Of a stretch of 42,481 nt of DNA, positions 41,700 through 42,481 are shown one piece after another (position 1 is the stretch's first letter; each line of letters starts with the position of its first letter). The stretch is taken from contig CABRFG010000005.1 of assembly GCA_902470095.1 (NCBI GenBank), positions 1 to 42,481 of the forward strand, written 5' to 3'. Below the pieces are notes generated by a model. It made no database searches, was not told the origin of the DNA, and was given only the letters and a program-made list of their open reading frames with translations. The position numbers and the translations under genes are program-made. This DNA comes from an uncultured Collinsella sp. GTDB lineage: Bacteria; Actinomycetota; Coriobacteriia; Coriobacteriales; Coriobacteriaceae.

Positions 41700-41803
41700 C
41701 ATCGACTATAAAGTTTTTTGAGTCCAGTACTATAAGCATATCTAAGCGTGTATGACTCAGGTTTTAGTAAGGTTAAGGTTCTTTGAACCAGAACTTAAAT
41801 AAC

Positions 41804-41827
41804 AAGTATGTTCGCAAGTATGTTCGC
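41804..41827. repeat. Perfect tandem 12-bp repeat AAGTATGTTCGC x2
   Basis: Two exact head-to-tail copies (41804-41815 and 41816-41827) lie between hsp20 and the 155-aa gene, with GGTTC-TTT-GAACC (about 41778-41790) just upstream. They may be activator or repressor sites for the 155-aa gene, whose possible -10 TACAAT is at 41849-41854. Confidence 0.55.
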
Positions 41828-41893
41828 AGCTACAAATAGCAAGGGGCTTACAATGAGCGCGTACACGTTGTTGGTAACGAGCTAAAGGGCATC

Positions 41894-42361
41894 ATGGACG
41901 ACCAAAACCAGAACAATATGTTTATGCCGACGCAGGGGGAAGATACTTCCACGCAGCCGCCACGGTTCCATCGCCCCCACATCTCGCAAGAGCCCATTAA
42001 TGATCCGGAGCCCGAGTATGTGACGAGAAATCGATATCAAACGCTCGAGGATGCCCAAACGGGACGTAAACATATGGGCGTCGCCTCGGGAGACCCCGTA
42101 TATCTGAAAGACGCACCATTATCTAAAAACAGCGCAGCTAGTGATGAGCCGATGAAAGCATCCGCCACTCATCAACAAAGAGGTCCTCGACCAAAGCAAA
42201 CCTTGACGAATTCGGCTCGCTATCTCGAAACGCCAAAACAGGGAAAATCAATCTTCGTTTCGTCAAGTAAACGACGCAAGCAGCATCGACTGACAATCCT
42301 GTTTTTGATCATTGTGGCCATAGCAGTTGCCCTTGTTATTCGATTTATCTTCTTTAAATAA
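41894..42361 (+). CDS. Hypothetical protein with a C-terminal membrane anchor (155 aa)
   Basis: I do not recognise this family. The first about 125 residues are hydrophilic and rich in Gln, Pro, Ser and Thr, probably disordered. A basic stretch SKRRKQHR precedes a single hydrophobic segment (about 132-153, LTILFLIIVAIAVALVIRFIFF) ending in Lys. This is a tail-anchored layout with the N-terminus in the cytoplasm. The ATG at 41894 follows AAAGGG by about five bases. Codon use is more AT-rich than the housekeeping genes nearby. Confidence 0.75.
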   Translation: MDDQNQNNMFMPTQGEDTSTQPPRFHRPHISQEPINDPEPEYVTRNRYQTLEDAQTGRKHMGVASGDPVYLKDAPLSKNSAASDEPMKASATHQQRGPRPKQTLTNSARYLETPKQGKSIFVSSSKRRKQHRLTILFLIIVAIAVALVIRFIFFK

Positions 42362-42424
42362 AGGCTCAATACCAAAAACGATAAGATCGTCTGGTGTAAT
42401 TGAGTCATTTACGCCCCGTAAACG

Positions 42425-42457
42425 CAAAAAAGGGGGAGGCCGCGAGGCCTCCCCCTT
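42425..42457. terminator. Terminator near the window end
   Basis: A perfect 12-bp stem AAGGGGGAGGCC/GGCCTCCCCCTT around GCGA has a T run only on the minus strand (TTTTTTGCG). It probably ends a minus-strand gene lying beyond the window, and may also stop the 155-aa gene's transcript. Confidence 0.85.
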
Positions 42458-42481
42458 CTCAGTTCGATGGCGGCTCGGTGC

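Noticed and set aside
41605..41893. CIRCE or HAIR heat-shock operator for hsp20
   Set aside because: TTGAGT and ACTCAG occur but about 30 bases apart, not as the compact inverted repeat; no GCACTC/GAGTGC pair is present.

Overview
The window reads as chromosomal DNA of a high-GC Gram-positive gut-type actinobacterium. Gene content, GC-rich codon use and strong AGGAGG-type ribosome sites fit Coriobacteriia, most like Collinsella. This is an inference from gene families; no rRNA or other direct taxonomic marker is present. Nearly every base belongs to housekeeping or transport genes. I see no phage, plasmid, transposase or CRISPR array. The interest lies in unusual gene architectures and in intergenic repeats and operator-like arrays.

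Layout. 1-2049: a fused TadA/glycerate kinase gene, divergent from tRNA-Ser(UGA). 2053-6724: a TetR regulator divergent from lemA, then ilvE, a DedA membrane protein and cysE. 6760-11061: a MarR regulator and a heterodimeric ABC exporter in one overlapping operon, with a tandem-repeat operator at its promoter. 11111-16506: an orphan 96-aa protein, a nitroreductase, a membrane protein, a degenerate sigma54-activator-like Fis regulator, a YeiH transporter and a divergent GntR regulator. 16554-23573: glmS, an amino-acid importer lacking its ATPase, a LacI regulator, a HAD phosphatase and an orphan larE. 23587-26833: an AlbA_2/HATPase regulator preceded by a dense array of TCTCTCTAAA-type sites, then a secreted nuclease. 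26868-33496: an EF-G-like protein with altered G motifs, a complete amino-acid importer (binding protein, permease, ATPase) and an RlmD-type rRNA methyltransferase. 33517-42457: a PHP phosphoesterase, an aminotransferase, the classical tilS-hpt-ftsH cluster, an MBL hydrolase, an Hsp20 chaperone and a tail-anchored-looking protein.

How parts work together. The exporter genes are controlled by the MarR protein encoded first in their operon. The importer at 29254-31664 is complete, whereas the one at 18736-20298 must borrow an ATPase. tilS, hpt and ftsH are the widely conserved tRNA-modification, purine-salvage and membrane-protease trio.

Repeats. A 50-bp hairpin element occurs four times, and twice it supplies the stop codon of the upstream gene. 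A short GC hairpin sits just after two stop codons. Several intergenic regions hold long inverted repeats (26-34 bp arms), three of them with an independent hairpin inside. The best candidates for undescribed biology are the operator array of the AlbA_2 regulator and these repeat families.
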